A stretch of DNA of 17,474 bases from RGIG3009 sp045578425 (GCA_045578425.1 JAZNKF010000030.1:1-17474); one strand, 5' to 3'. Counted from the stretch's first letter, positions 1 through 7,552 are shown. Notes: generated from the letters alone by a model not told the origin. Numbers and translations are program-made.

Positions 1-18
1 GTAATACGCATGATTCAT
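1..18 (-). CDS. 5' end of a minus-strand gene running off the left edge
   Basis: Only six codons are visible (M-N-H-A-Y-Y). The ATG is preceded on the minus strand by GGAGAG with about 6-8 bases of spacing, which is a good ribosome site. It lies downstream of the purine uptake operon, after that operon's terminator, so it could be read by leak-through or from its own promoter. Too little is present to identify a product. Confidence 0.5.
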
Positions 19-99
19 TGTGCTCTCTCCTTCTCGTTTTTTGGGAATTGATATCCCTTTACCATCCTATGAGCGTGTCCCGAGAAAGGTGAAAAAATG

Positions 100-135
100 A
101 AGAACAGCCGCATCAAAAACGATGCGGCTGTTCTT
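100..135 (-). terminator. Rho-independent terminator of the xpt/ABC-transporter operon
   Basis: A perfect 15-bp inverted repeat (100-114 with 121-135) encloses a 6-base loop. On the minus strand it is followed by CATTTTTTC (99-91). It lies 10 bases after the stop codon of the last permease gene, as expected for the end of the operon. Confidence 0.93.
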
Positions 136-145
136 GTAATAATTT

Positions 146-1135
146 TTACCGTTCTTCACGGAAATACGGCAAGCCTAAGCCCTGAGGGGGTTGATGTTCG
201 CGTTTTTTGCGCATGCTGGTGATAACTAACACCAACAAGGTAACAATGTACGGAAGCAATTTAAACAATTCTTGCGTGGCGTCACCCAAGCCTTGAATGT
301 AGTTATTGGCGTTGCACAACGCGCCAAACAAGAACGAACCGAAGATGGCCATATTAGGTTTCCACAACGCAAAGATAACCAAGGCAATGGCCATCCAGCC
401 GCGGTCACCGAAAGCATCGTTTGACCACACGCCGTTGGCATAAGCCATAACGTATTGCAAACCACCCAAGCCCGCAATAGCGCTGCCGATACAGGTGGAA
501 ATGTATTTATATGCGGTAACGTTGATACCGGCGGCATCTGCTGTTGCAGGGTTTTCGCCCACGGCACGCAAGTTCAAACCCACGCGAGTGCGATTGAGCA
601 CCAACGATGCGACAACCGCAATCACAATGGAAAGATAAGTCAAGAAATCGTGCGAAAGGAAAATTTCGCCAAACCAGCCCAAATCATCGGCAAACGGCAA
701 GTTCGCGCGATAAAACTTGCTGGTGTTGGTGAGGATGATGTTGGGAAGTTCGCTGTTGGTAAGTTTGGTAAGCGAACCGCCAAAGAAGTTGCCGATACCG
801 ATACCAAACGTGGTAAGCGCCAAACCGGTAACGTTTTGGTTGGCGCGCAAGGTAACGGTTAAAAAGCTGTAAATTAAGCCCATTAACACCGAACCCAAAA
901 CCGAGCACAAAAACGGAATGAGAATCGCCATCGCGGGATTCATATTTGCAAACGTGTTACCGCACGCTTGTTCATACAAAAACGCGCCGATTACACCACC
1001 GATACCGCCCACATACATGATACCGGGAATACCTAAGTTGAGGTGACCGGATTTTTCGGTAACGATTTCGCCGGTAGAGCCATATAACAGCGGAACTCCC
1101 AGCGGAATGGCACTTCTGATAAATGCTGTTAACAT
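146..1135 (-). CDS. nupQ: ABC transporter permease, BMP/nucleoside type (second permease)
   Basis: This is a membrane subunit of an ABC importer of the BMP (PnrA/NupN) class, 329 residues and strongly hydrophobic throughout. Near the N terminus it has the family hallmark EKSGHLNLGIPGIM (about 27-40), equivalent to the E-x-S-G-x-x-N-x-G-x-E-G-M segment of NupQ/YufQ permeases. The central AVGENPATADAAGINV (about 191-206) matches the cytoplasmic coupling loop of this family. The start ATG has GGAGGGG about 6 bases upstream, and that site lies inside the last codons of the preceding permease. Only 3 bases separate the two genes, so translation is probably coupled. It should pair with the other permease and the double ATPase. 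A purine substrate is inferred from the operon; the family also contains other nucleoside and sugar importers. Confidence 0.92.
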   Translation of the reverse strand: MLTAFIRSAIPLGVPLLYGSTGEIVTEKSGHLNLGIPGIMYVGGIGGVIGAFLYEQACGNTFANMNPAMAILIPFLCSVLGSVLMGLIYSFLTVTLRANQNVTGLALTTFGIGIGNFFGGSLTKLTNSELPNIILTNTSKFYRANLPFADDLGWFGEIFLSHDFLTYLSIVIAVVASLVLNRTRVGLNLRAVGENPATADAAGINVTAYKYISTCIGSAIAGLGGLQYVMAYANGVWSNDAFGDRGWMAIALVIFALWKPNMAIFGSFLFGALCNANNYIQGLGDATQELFKLLPYIVTLLVLVITSMRKKREHQPPQGLGLPYFREER

Positions 1136-1138
1136 GCT

Positions 1139-2248
1139 TTACCCCTCCTTTTTCACACGACCGATTCGGATTTTGTAACGGATAAAAAACTCGCAGCCAA
1201 CCAAAAAGAGAATAATGATACCGGACACGATATCGGCATACGAACTGTTAAGGAAAAAGGAGTCTGCGACTTTGGCGGCACCGGTTTGCAAAAACGTAAT
1301 CAGCCCCGACATAAGGCCCATGATAAACGGGTTGAATTGGCCAAGCCAAGAAATCATGATAGCAGTAAAGCCTTGGCCGCCAACGGTGTGCGTGTTAATG
1401 GAGTGGTCGGTACCGGCAACCAACAGCAAACCGGCAATACCGCAAATCGCACCGGAAATAATCATGGTACGCAAAATAACTTTTTTGACGTTGATACCGA
1501 TATATCGCGCGGTGTTTTGACTTTCGCCGACGACGGTTACTTCGTATCCTTGTTTGCTGTATTTGAGGTAAACGTACATAACCACCATCAATACCGCTAC
1601 AACAAGAATATTTAACAAATAAGGTTGCTTGCCGATAACCGGCAAACTACCGGTCGAAACCGGTTGGATAATACCGGAGCCTTTACCGGTAAGGTACACG
1701 TAATACGCTGTGATTTGTGTGGCTACATAGTTCATCATCAACGTAAACAAGGTTTCGTTGGTGTTATATTTTGCCTTGAAAATAGCAGGCATCATGCCCC
1801 AAACAGCGCCCGCCAAAATACTGGCAATCACAACCACCAAAACCAGCAACCATTCCGGCATTTTGCCGCCAAATTGCATCATACAGACCATGGCTGCCAA
1901 GCCGCCAATTAAGGCTTGACCTTCCGCACCACAGTTCCAAAATTTCATTTTGAAAGCAGGTGTGACTGCTAAGCTCAAACACAATAAAATCGCGGTTTGT
2001 TGCAAAAAGCGCCACAGTAAAGTGAATTTGCCTTCGAACAAGCGACCGAACGTGCCGCGGAACATAAGGTAGTATACTTCGCCGAGGCTATCTTTGGTGA
2101 GCAATACCGAAATAAAACCGACCAGCAAAAAGCCAATTAAAATGGCGGCAAGACGGATAAGCCACGCTTTCCAACCTGCAATATCGTCACGTTTGGCAAT
2201 GTGCAGTAACGGTTCACGGTGAGTTTTTTTAACACCTTGTTCACGCAT
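1139..2248 (-). CDS. nupP: ABC transporter permease, BMP/nucleoside type (first permease)
   Basis: This is the first of two permeases, 369 residues, with a short basic cytoplasmic N terminus followed by many hydrophobic helices. Residues around 105-117 read NCGAEGQALIGGL, the N-x-G-A-E-G-Q signature of NupP/YufP-type permeases. GESQNTARYIGINV forms the coupling loop. An upstream in-frame start at 2275 is possible, but the ATG at 2248 has GGAGGGG seven bases before it and is preferred. That ATG lies inside the end of the ATPase gene (8-base overlap, AATGCGTGA), indicating translational coupling. It should form the channel with the next permease. Substrate specificity is inferred from the riboswitch-controlled operon, not read from this protein. 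Confidence 0.92.
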   Translation of the reverse strand: MREQGVKKTHREPLLHIAKRDDIAGWKAWLIRLAAILIGFLLVGFISVLLTKDSLGEVYYLMFRGTFGRLFEGKFTLLWRFLQQTAILLCLSLAVTPAFKMKFWNCGAEGQALIGGLAAMVCMMQFGGKMPEWLLVLVVVIASILAGAVWGMMPAIFKAKYNTNETLFTLMMNYVATQITAYYVYLTGKGSGIIQPVSTGSLPVIGKQPYLLNILVVAVLMVVMYVYLKYSKQGYEVTVVGESQNTARYIGINVKKVILRTMIISGAICGIAGLLLVAGTDHSINTHTVGGQGFTAIMISWLGQFNPFIMGLMSGLITFLQTGAAKVADSFFLNSSYADIVSGIIILFLVGCEFFIRYKIRIGRVKKEG

Positions 2249-3797
2249 TCTTATCCCCTCCGTTCTCGCTGTCATTTTCTACGGTTTTGGTCATCAGCAA
2301 ACCAATTTCTTCTTTGGTGCTTGTCCGTGCATCGACAATACCGGTAACGCGGCCTGAACCAATAACCAAAATACGGTCGCATAATTCCAGCAACACGTCC
2401 AAATCTTCACCCACAAAAATAACGGCAACACCGTTTTCTTTTTGTTGGTTAAGAAGATTGTAAATGGTGTAGGATGAGTTAATATCCAAACCGCGAACAG
2501 GGTATGCTGCCATCAACACCGTCGGTGCGGAAGCAATTTCACGTCCGACCAACACTTTTTGAACGTTACCACCGGATAAGCGGCGAACCGGTGTGGTAGC
2601 AGCAGGGGTAACAACTTCCAATTCTTTAATCAGATGCTCTGCCAAATCCTTGGGGGCTTTGCGTTCCAAAAAAGCAGATTTACCGCGACGGTAACTACGC
2701 AGCATCATATTGTCAATAATGTCCATATTACCAACCAAGCCCATGCCCAATCGGTCTTCCGGAACGAAGGATAGCCGAACACCGAGTTCACGAATTTGCA
2801 TGGGTGTTTTGTCGCGTAAATCATCAACCGCATCCGTTTTGGGATTGTGGTAATAAATATCGCCTTGTGTTAAATGTTGTAAACCGGCGATGGCTTCCAG
2901 CAACTCACGTTGACCGGAACCGGCAATACCGGCAATACCTAAAATTTCACCCGAATTGGCAACAAAAGAAACATCATCCAATACGGTTGCACCTTCGCGA
3001 TTGATACAGCTGATATGTTGTACCGACAACCGTTCTTGCACGTTTTGGGGTTCGCTGCGGTTAATATTGAGGGAAATCTTTTTGCCTACCATCATTTCGG
3101 TTAGTTCGGATTCATTAGTTTCGGCGGTGTTGACAGTGCCGATATATTCCCCTTTGCGAAGTACCGAAACACGGTCGGAAATTTCCATCACTTCGTTTAA
3201 TTTGTGAGTAATGATAATAACCGCTTTCCCGTCTTCGCGCATCTTGCGCAAAATAGAAAACAATTTGCGAATTTCGATAGGAGTCAACACGGCGGTCGGT
3301 TCGTCCAAAATCAGAATATCCGCACCGCGGTACAGTACTTTGACAATTTCTACCGTTTGTTTTTCGGAAACCGACATGGTATAGATTTTTTTCTTGGGGT
3401 CCAAATCAAAACCATATTTTTCGCAAATTTCGGCCACGCGTTCTTCGGCTTTTTTGAGGTTATATTTGCCGTCTTCGTTCAGCCCCAAAATAACATTTTC
3501 CGTTGCTGAAAAAACATCTACCAATTTGAAATGCTGGTGAATCATGCCGATTTTGTAATCAAAAGCATCTTTGGGAGAAGCAATGGTTGCTTCCTCACCA
3601 TCGATGAAAATTTGACCTTCATCCGGAAAATAAATGCCGGAAATCATATTCATCAGCGTGGTTTTACCACTACCGTTTTCACCTAAAATGGATAAAATTT
3701 CTCCGCGGTTGGCTGTTAGACAAACGTTTTTGTTCGCCACAACACTACCAAAGGTTTTGGTAATATTTTTAAGTTCGATGGCCGCCTTGGTTGCCAT
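2241..3797 (-). CDS. nupO: ABC transporter ATP-binding protein with two nucleotide-binding domains
   Basis: This is the energy-coupling subunit, 518 residues with two fused ABC domains, as in sugar/nucleoside importers. Domain 1 has Walker A GENGSGKT (39-46), a degenerate signature MSVSEKQTVEI, Walker B ILILDEPTAVLTP and the switch histidine in IIITHKL. Domain 2 has a relaxed Walker A (GIAGSGQ), an intact signature LSGGNVQK and an altered Walker B (VLMAAYPVRGLDI) lacking the usual acidic pair. Such asymmetry is normal in NupO/YufO proteins, where one site is catalytically weak. The start at 3797 was chosen over 3833 because AAAGGGGT lies about 7 bases before it. It follows the binding-protein gene after a 134-base gap with two hairpins and overlaps the first permease gene by 8 bases. 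Confidence 0.94.
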   Translation of the reverse strand: MATKAAIELKNITKTFGSVVANKNVCLTANRGEILSILGENGSGKTTLMNMISGIYFPDEGQIFIDGEEATIASPKDAFDYKIGMIHQHFKLVDVFSATENVILGLNEDGKYNLKKAEERVAEICEKYGFDLDPKKKIYTMSVSEKQTVEIVKVLYRGADILILDEPTAVLTPIEIRKLFSILRKMREDGKAVIIITHKLNEVMEISDRVSVLRKGEYIGTVNTAETNESELTEMMVGKKISLNINRSEPQNVQERLSVQHISCINREGATVLDDVSFVANSGEILGIAGIAGSGQRELLEAIAGLQHLTQGDIYYHNPKTDAVDDLRDKTPMQIRELGVRLSFVPEDRLGMGLVGNMDIIDNMMLRSYRRGKSAFLERKAPKDLAEHLIKELEVVTPAATTPVRRLSGGNVQKVLVGREIASAPTVLMAAYPVRGLDINSSYTIYNLLNQQKENGVAVIFVGEDLDVLLELCDRILVIGSGRVTGIVDARTSTKEEIGLLMTKTVENDSENGGDKNA

Positions 3798-3830
3798 AGT
3801 ATGACCCCTTTCTCTCATAATTCTCAAAAC

Positions 3831-3851
3831 CAAGCCGCGTCCCGCGGCTTG
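3831..3851 (-). other. Compact GC-rich hairpin upstream of the ATPase gene
   Basis: Positions 3831-3839 and 3843-3851 are perfect 9-bp complementary arms around a 3-base loop. On the minus strand it is followed by GTTTTGAG, a weak T-rich stretch. It lies 34 bases before the ATPase start and downstream of a larger hairpin, so it may act as an attenuator or as an mRNA-stability element. Confidence 0.6.
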
Positions 3852-3882
3852 CTGTTCAAAATTACGTTTTCGCGTTTTAAGC

Positions 3883-3918
3883 AGAGAAGGCGGGGCAGAT
3901 TGGTGCCCCGCCTTTTCT
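3883..3918 (-). terminator. Intercistronic hairpin / partial terminator between binding protein and ATPase
   Basis: A perfect 11-bp stem rich in G and C (3887-3897 with 3904-3914, loop of 6) extends to about 15 bp with one mismatch. On the minus strand it follows the stop codon of the binding-protein gene by about 14 bases. The downstream tail is CTCTGCTT rather than a real U-tract, so it probably stops RNA polymerase only partly or protects the 3' end of the upstream message. This would give more binding protein than transporter, a common arrangement in ABC importers. Confidence 0.7.
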
Positions 3919-3931
3919 TGAAAACGGATTA

Positions 3932-5125
3932 TTAGCCGTAGTTACGGTCCAAAAGGGTGATGCCGTCGATTTCGATGTCGAAATACGGGCCGGAACGATG
4001 TTTGGATTCATAGAAAACACCATTTTCGATAACTTCGGTATCTTTGGTGTAATCTTTATCAAAGTCAACGTCTGCTTTGTAGGAAGTCAACGTTTCACCT
4101 TTAACAGTGAAGTTTTTGGTGTCAAACACGTTGATTGTACCCGATTTCAAATCAGCTTTGACAGCTTCTAATTTGTCGGCAGTGCCGGCAGCGACATTTT
4201 TACCGAGTTCGGTCAACATAACAGCGCCATTTTCCAAGGTGCCAACCCAGTCAGCTGCGATTTCTTTGCCTTCTTTAACTTGGGTGATCATGTACTCAAA
4301 GTACGGAGCCCAGTTAATTCGGGAAGAAATGAGGAAGGTTTCGGGGCAGGCAGCCGCGGTCGAACCGTTGTAGGAAACGTTCGGAACACCTTTGTTTTCG
4401 CAAGCAGTCGGAGCACCCATGGAGTCAGCGTGTTGGCTAATTAAAACGCAACCGCCGTCAATCAAAGCCAATGCTGCTTGTTTTTCCTTCTCTTCGTCAT
4501 ACCAACTACCGGTGAATTTAACATCCATGGTTACCGAGGGGCAAACGGATTTGGCACCCAGGTAGAAAGATGTGTAACCGGACATAACTTCAGCAAAAGT
4601 GAAAGCGCCAACATAGCCCATTTTGGCTTGTTCGGCGGTGATTTTTTCTGCTTCAATCATTTCGTTGAGTTTCAAGCCGGCAACCACACCCGCCATGTAA
4701 CGGCCTTCATAAATAGAAGCAAAAGCGTTGTGGAAGTTTTTGATACCGGCGGTGTGGGCTTGCGTACCGGTAGCATGGCAGAATTGCACGTCCGGATATT
4801 CCTGAGCCGCTTTCATCAAGAAAGATTCATGACCGAAGCTGTCAGCGAAGATAATGTCACATTCTTCTACTTCAATCAATTCTTTGGCTGCATCGTAGCA
4901 AGCGTTGGATTCAGGGATTTGCGTTTTTTGGACCATGGTCACGCCCATTTTTTCACAGGCGAGTTTGGCTGCATCGATGAAGTTTTTGTCATACGTAGAT
5001 TGTTCATCGTGCAAGAAGATGAAACCGACTTTCATTTTTTCTGCATCGTTCGGTTCCTTTGCGCCGCAAGCAGCCATACCGAAAATCATGACGACTGCCA
5101 GCAACAAAGCCAGTACTTTTTTCAT
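3932..5125 (-). CDS. BMP-family substrate-binding lipoprotein of an ABC importer
   Basis: This is a 397-residue extracytoplasmic binding protein anchored by lipid. The N terminus is a typical lipoprotein signal: MKK, a hydrophobic core (about 4-16), then the lipobox M-A-A-C with the modified cysteine at residue 20. The mature part begins with KVGFIFLHDEQSTYDKNF, the first strand and binding loop of the BMP/PnrA fold. FADSFGHESFLMKAA and a Y-G-A-F-T-F-A-like segment (near 171-177) follow. It is longer than many PnrA-type proteins (about 330-370). GGAGGGAAATAAAA precedes the ATG. PnrA/NupN relatives bind purine nucleosides, and its position 62 bases after xpt under a guanine riboswitch supports a purine ligand. 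Ligand contacts cannot be assigned from sequence alone, so no symbol is given. Confidence 0.92.
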   Translation of the reverse strand: MKKVLALLLAVVMIFGMAACGAKEPNDAEKMKVGFIFLHDEQSTYDKNFIDAAKLACEKMGVTMVQKTQIPESNACYDAAKELIEVEECDIIFADSFGHESFLMKAAQEYPDVQFCHATGTQAHTAGIKNFHNAFASIYEGRYMAGVVAGLKLNEMIEAEKITAEQAKMGYVGAFTFAEVMSGYTSFYLGAKSVCPSVTMDVKFTGSWYDEEKEKQAALALIDGGCVLISQHADSMGAPTACENKGVPNVSYNGSTAAACPETFLISSRINWAPYFEYMITQVKEGKEIAADWVGTLENGAVMLTELGKNVAAGTADKLEAVKADLKSGTINVFDTKNFTVKGETLTSYKADVDFDKDYTKDTEVIENGVFYESKHRSGPYFDIEIDGITLLDRNYG

Positions 5126-5150
5126 TTTTATTTCCCTCCATTTTTTTATA

Positions 5151-5181
5151 TTACAACTGCGAGTATCACGCAGTTTTGTAA
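5151..5181 (-). other. Intergenic hairpin between xpt and the binding-protein gene
   Basis: Seven complementary bases (AACTGCG/CGCAGTT) around a 7-base loop extend, after a 2-base bulge, by four more pairs (TTAC/GTAA). On the minus strand the tail is A-rich rather than T-rich, so it does not look like a terminator. It may be an RNA-processing or stability element separating xpt from the transporter message. Confidence 0.5.
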
Positions 5182-5187
5182 CCCCAT

Positions 5188-5760
5188 TTAGATAAATGTT
5201 ACACCGTTTTCGGCATCCATAGCAGCAATACGCGCCAACGATTCCACGCGAATGCCGCGTGCTCTGAGCGCATCACCACCGCCTTGGTAAGCTTTTTCAA
5301 TCACGATGCCGGCACCTACCACTGTGGCGCCCGCCGCTTGTACCAAGTCTACCAAGCCGTTCAATGCGCAGCCGTTTGCTAAGAAGTCATCGACAATCAA
5401 CACACGGTCACCGTCATTTAAGTATTGTTTGGAAACCATAACGGTGTTGACGTTCCCATGAGTATACGACGGCACCTCAGCAGTATAAACATCGTTGGAA
5501 ATATTGCTGGTTTTTGATTTTTTAGCAAACACTACCGGTACCTCAAAATATTTTGCCGTCAAGCAAGCAATCGCAATACCGGAAGCCTCAATCGTTAAGA
5601 TTTTATTGACACCGCAATCCTTGTATAAACGAGCAAATTCTTTGCCAATCTCGTCAAGAAGAACAACATCGATTTGATGATTCAAAAACGAATCCACTTT
5701 GAGCACATCTGCCGACAGACATTTGCCATCTTTGACAATACGTTCTTTCAGTTGCTGCAC
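5188..5760 (-). CDS. xpt: Xanthine phosphoribosyltransferase
   Basis: Xpt converts xanthine (and more weakly guanine) with PRPP to the nucleotide in the cytoplasm, the salvage step of the guanine branch. The protein is 190 residues, close to the roughly 194 of the Bacillus enzyme. It carries VLKVDSFLNHQID (19-31; N27 is the known purine-contact region), the strand LTIEASGIA (55-63), and the PRPP-binding loop LIVDDFLANG (121-130). The real start is taken as GTG at 5760, because GGAGGGG (5767-5773) lies six bases before it. A TTG at 5775 is in frame but overlaps that ribosome site and is rejected. It is the first gene after a guanine riboswitch and is followed by a BMP-type ABC importer instead of the pbuX permease found in Bacillus. 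Confidence 0.96.
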   Translation of the reverse strand: MQQLKERIVKDGKCLSADVLKVDSFLNHQIDVVLLDEIGKEFARLYKDCGVNKILTIEASGIAIACLTAKYFEVPVVFAKKSKTSNISNDVYTAEVPSYTHGNVNTVMVSKQYLNDGDRVLIVDDFLANGCALNGLVDLVQAAGATVVGAGIVIEKAYQGGGDALRARGIRVESLARIAAMDAENGVTFI

Positions 5761-5773
5761 CGCTATCCCCTCC

Positions 5774-5809
5774 AAAAAGCAAAAAGCAGGAATCTTAAAG
5801 TTCCTGCTT
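5774..5809 (-). terminator. Riboswitch expression-platform terminator
   Basis: Nine perfect base pairs (5801-5809 with 5784-5792) enclose an 8-base loop. They are followed on the minus strand by TTTTTGCTTTTT just before the xpt ribosome site. It lies 37 bases after the aptamer. A candidate antiterminator pairs the 3' strand of P1 (5846-5850) with 5809-5813, at the foot of the terminator stem. Ligand binding would keep P1 closed and allow termination, so the operon is expected to be off when guanine is plentiful. Confidence 0.92.
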
Positions 5810-5845
5810 CGGCATAATTGACAGAGAATGTCGTGATAAACAACC

Positions 5846-5914
5846 GCCGATAGTCCGGCTGTTTAAGGCAACCGGGTAGAAACTTCAAAACCGTATGATT
5901 TGATATATATCGAC
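5846..5914 (-). ncRNA. Purine riboswitch aptamer, guanine class
   Basis: All elements of the purine aptamer are present on the minus strand. P1 is 5908-5914 with 5846-5852 (7 bp, one G-U). P2 is 5898-5904 with 5884-5890. L2 is CATACGG, J2/3 is GTTTCTAC, P3 is 5869-5875 with 5855-5861 (7 bp, one G-U), and L3 is CCTTAAA. L2 ends in GG and L3 begins with CC, allowing the known loop-loop contact. The base that pairs with the ligand (position 74 in the Bacillus xpt numbering, here 5853) is C on the RNA strand, which predicts guanine or hypoxanthine rather than adenine. It is 69 nt long and directly upstream of xpt. Confidence 0.96.
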
Positions 5915-5940
5915 AAAAAACATCGTTATCTTACAGAAGT

Positions 5941-5969
5941 ATCATACCTTTTTTAACGCAAAGAGTCAA
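5941..5969 (-). promoter_or_regulatory. Sigma-A promoter of the xpt/ABC-transporter operon
   Basis: The -35 box is TTGACT (5964-5969 on the minus strand) and the -10 box is TATGAT (5941-5946), with a 17-base spacer. The -35 box belongs to a tandem repeat TTGACTCTTGACTC, so a second, misplaced -35 copy lies 7 bases upstream. Transcription should start near 5934, about 20 bases before the aptamer. Confidence 0.88.
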
Positions 5970-6000
5970 GAGTCAAATCAAAAAACATGGCAAATTTTAT

Positions 6001-6040
6001 ACAAAAAAAACGAGTCTGCAATGCATTTCGGCAGACTCGT
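6001..6040 (-). terminator. Rho-independent terminator of the glycyl-tRNA synthetase gene
   Basis: Positions 6010-6019 and 6031-6040 are perfect 10-bp complementary arms with an 11-base loop. On the minus strand a run of eight or more T follows (6009-6001). It starts 6 bases after the glyS stop codon and insulates the gene from the xpt promoter just beyond it. Confidence 0.95.
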
Positions 6041-6046
6041 TGCTTG

Positions 6047-7426
6047 TTAAAATCTGATTTTTTCTTCCAAGTAGGCTTTCAAATCGGAAATCGCTACCCG
6101 TTCTTGTGCCATAGTATCGCGGTCACGCACCGTTACGCAACCGTCATTTTCCGAATCAAAATCATAGGTGATACAAAACGGCGTGCCGATTTCGTCCTCG
6201 CGGCGATAGCGTTTACCAATGGAACCGGCATCGTCAAAATCGACCATGAAATCTTTTGCCAACTCATTATAAACGGACAGTGCGGCGTCACTCAATTTTT
6301 TGGAAAGCGGCAGCACCGCAGCCTTGAACGGTGCCAAAGCCGGATGTAAGCGAAGCACGACACGCGTATCGTTTTTTTCGGCATCCACGACTTCTTCATC
6401 ATACGCGTCGCAAAGGAAAGCCAACACCACGCGGTCAGCACCGAGTGACGGTTCGATGACGTACGGAATGTAATGTTCGTTAGTTTCTTGGTCGAAGTAT
6501 TCCAAACGTTGACCGGAATGATTGCTGTGTTGCGTCAGATCAAAATCGGTACGGTCCGCAACACCCCACAGTTCACCCCAACCGAAGGGGAACAAAAACT
6601 CAAAGTCCGTTGTCGCTTTGGAATAGTGAGAAAGTTCTTTGGGGTCATGGTCACGCAATTTGATATTTTCCGCACGCATGCCAAGCGACAACAACCATTG
6701 GTGGCAATAGTCTTTCCAATAGTGGAACCATTCTAAATCCGTACCGGGTTTGCAGAAGAATTCCAATTCCATTTGTTCAAATTCGCGCGTGCGGAAAATA
6801 AAGTTACCGGGCGTAATCTCGTTACGGAAGCTTTTGCCGATTTGTGCCACGCCAAAGGGCAGCTTTTTGCGAGCCGAGCGTTGGATGTTGCTGAAATTTA
6901 CAAAAATACCTTGCGCGGTTTCGGGACGCATATACAGTTCGCTTTTAGCATCTTCCGTGACACCTTGGAATGTTTTGAACATCAAGTTAAAGGTACGAAT
7001 ATCCGTAAAATTTTGCTCACCGCATTCCGGGCAAACAATATGATTATCTTGAATATATTTTGCCATTTCGTCAAACGACCAGCCGGCGGGATTAGCACCC
7101 GTTTCTTCAATCAGTTTGTCGGCACGATGGCGTGTTTTACAGCTTTTACAATCCATCAGCGGGTCGGAAAAGTTACCCACGTGACCGGAAGCTACCCACA
7201 CTTGGGGATTCATCAAAATAGCGCTGTCCAAGCCAACGTTATACGGATTTTCTTGAACAAACTTTTTCCACCATGCTTTTTTAACGTTATTTTTGAGTTC
7301 CACACCCAAAGGACCGTAATCCCACGCATTGGCAAGACCACCGTATATATCGGAACCCGGATATACAAAGCCGCGACCTTTACACAGCGCGACCACTTTA
7401 TCCATTGTTTTTTCTGTGTTTTTCAT
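6047..7426 (-). CDS. glyQS: Glycyl-tRNA synthetase, single-chain dimeric type
   Basis: This enzyme charges tRNA-Gly with glycine in the cytoplasm. It is the one-polypeptide (homodimeric) form, not the alpha/beta type common in other bacteria. The 459 residues show the class II core: the N-terminal GRGFVYPGSDIYGG (17-30), RPETAQGIFVNF (167-178), motif 2 FRNEI (200-204) and motif 3 GADRVVLAFL (329-338). Two C-x-x-C pairs (93/96 and 132/135) probably hold a zinc. The anticodon-binding domain occupies about 355-459. An ATG two codons upstream (7432) is only three bases from the G-rich ribosome site, so the ATG at 7426 with about 8 bases of spacing is preferred. The gene stands alone with its own promoter and terminator, and its leader is too short for a T-box. 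Confidence 0.97.
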   Translation of the reverse strand: MKNTEKTMDKVVALCKGRGFVYPGSDIYGGLANAWDYGPLGVELKNNVKKAWWKKFVQENPYNVGLDSAILMNPQVWVASGHVGNFSDPLMDCKSCKTRHRADKLIEETGANPAGWSFDEMAKYIQDNHIVCPECGEQNFTDIRTFNLMFKTFQGVTEDAKSELYMRPETAQGIFVNFSNIQRSARKKLPFGVAQIGKSFRNEITPGNFIFRTREFEQMELEFFCKPGTDLEWFHYWKDYCHQWLLSLGMRAENIKLRDHDPKELSHYSKATTDFEFLFPFGWGELWGVADRTDFDLTQHSNHSGQRLEYFDQETNEHYIPYVIEPSLGADRVVLAFLCDAYDEEVVDAEKNDTRVVLRLHPALAPFKAAVLPLSKKLSDAALSVYNELAKDFMVDFDDAGSIGKRYRREDEIGTPFCITYDFDSENDGCVTVRDRDTMAQERVAISDLKAYLEEKIRF

Positions 7427-7467
7427 TAACATATTCCCCCGAACAGATAAAATAAAACTTATCTTAT

Positions 7468-7496
7468 ATAGTAATCGTATTGGGTAAAAAAGTCAA
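7468..7496 (-). promoter_or_regulatory. Probable promoter of glyQS
   Basis: On the minus strand TTGACT (7491-7496) is followed after 17 bases by TACTAT (7468-7473), a partial match to TATAAT. TATATA just downstream is an alternative -10 at longer spacing. This gives a leader of about 35 bases. Confidence 0.6.
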
Positions 7497-7507
7497 CCTT
7501 TTAAAGA

Positions 7508-7522
7508 ATAAAAAATTTTTAT
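7508..7522. repeat. A/T palindrome between divergent promoters
   Basis: ATAAAAA and TTTTTAT flank one central base. The element lies between the glyQS -35 box and the transketolase -10 box. It may act as an AT-rich upstream element or simply reflect base composition. Confidence 0.35.
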
Positions 7523-7552
7523 ATTGAAAGTATAGCATTTCTTGTAAGAACG

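Noticed and set aside
2241..3797. Altered Walker B and signature motifs in the ATPase as signs of decay
   Set aside because: These changes are normal for one of the two domains in this family of double-domain ATPases.
4478..5191. A 237-codon open frame on the plus strand opposite the binding-protein gene
   Set aside because: It is the mirror of a well-supported lipoprotein gene, rich in F and H as antisense frames often are, with no ribosome site or family motif.
5761..5775. TTG at 5775 as the start of xpt
   Set aside because: It overlaps the GGAGGGG ribosome site; the GTG at 5760 is correctly spaced and gives the normal protein length.
7427..7500. A glycine T-box in front of glyQS
   Set aside because: The leader after the likely promoter is only about 35 bases and shows neither the T-box sequence nor a terminator hairpin.
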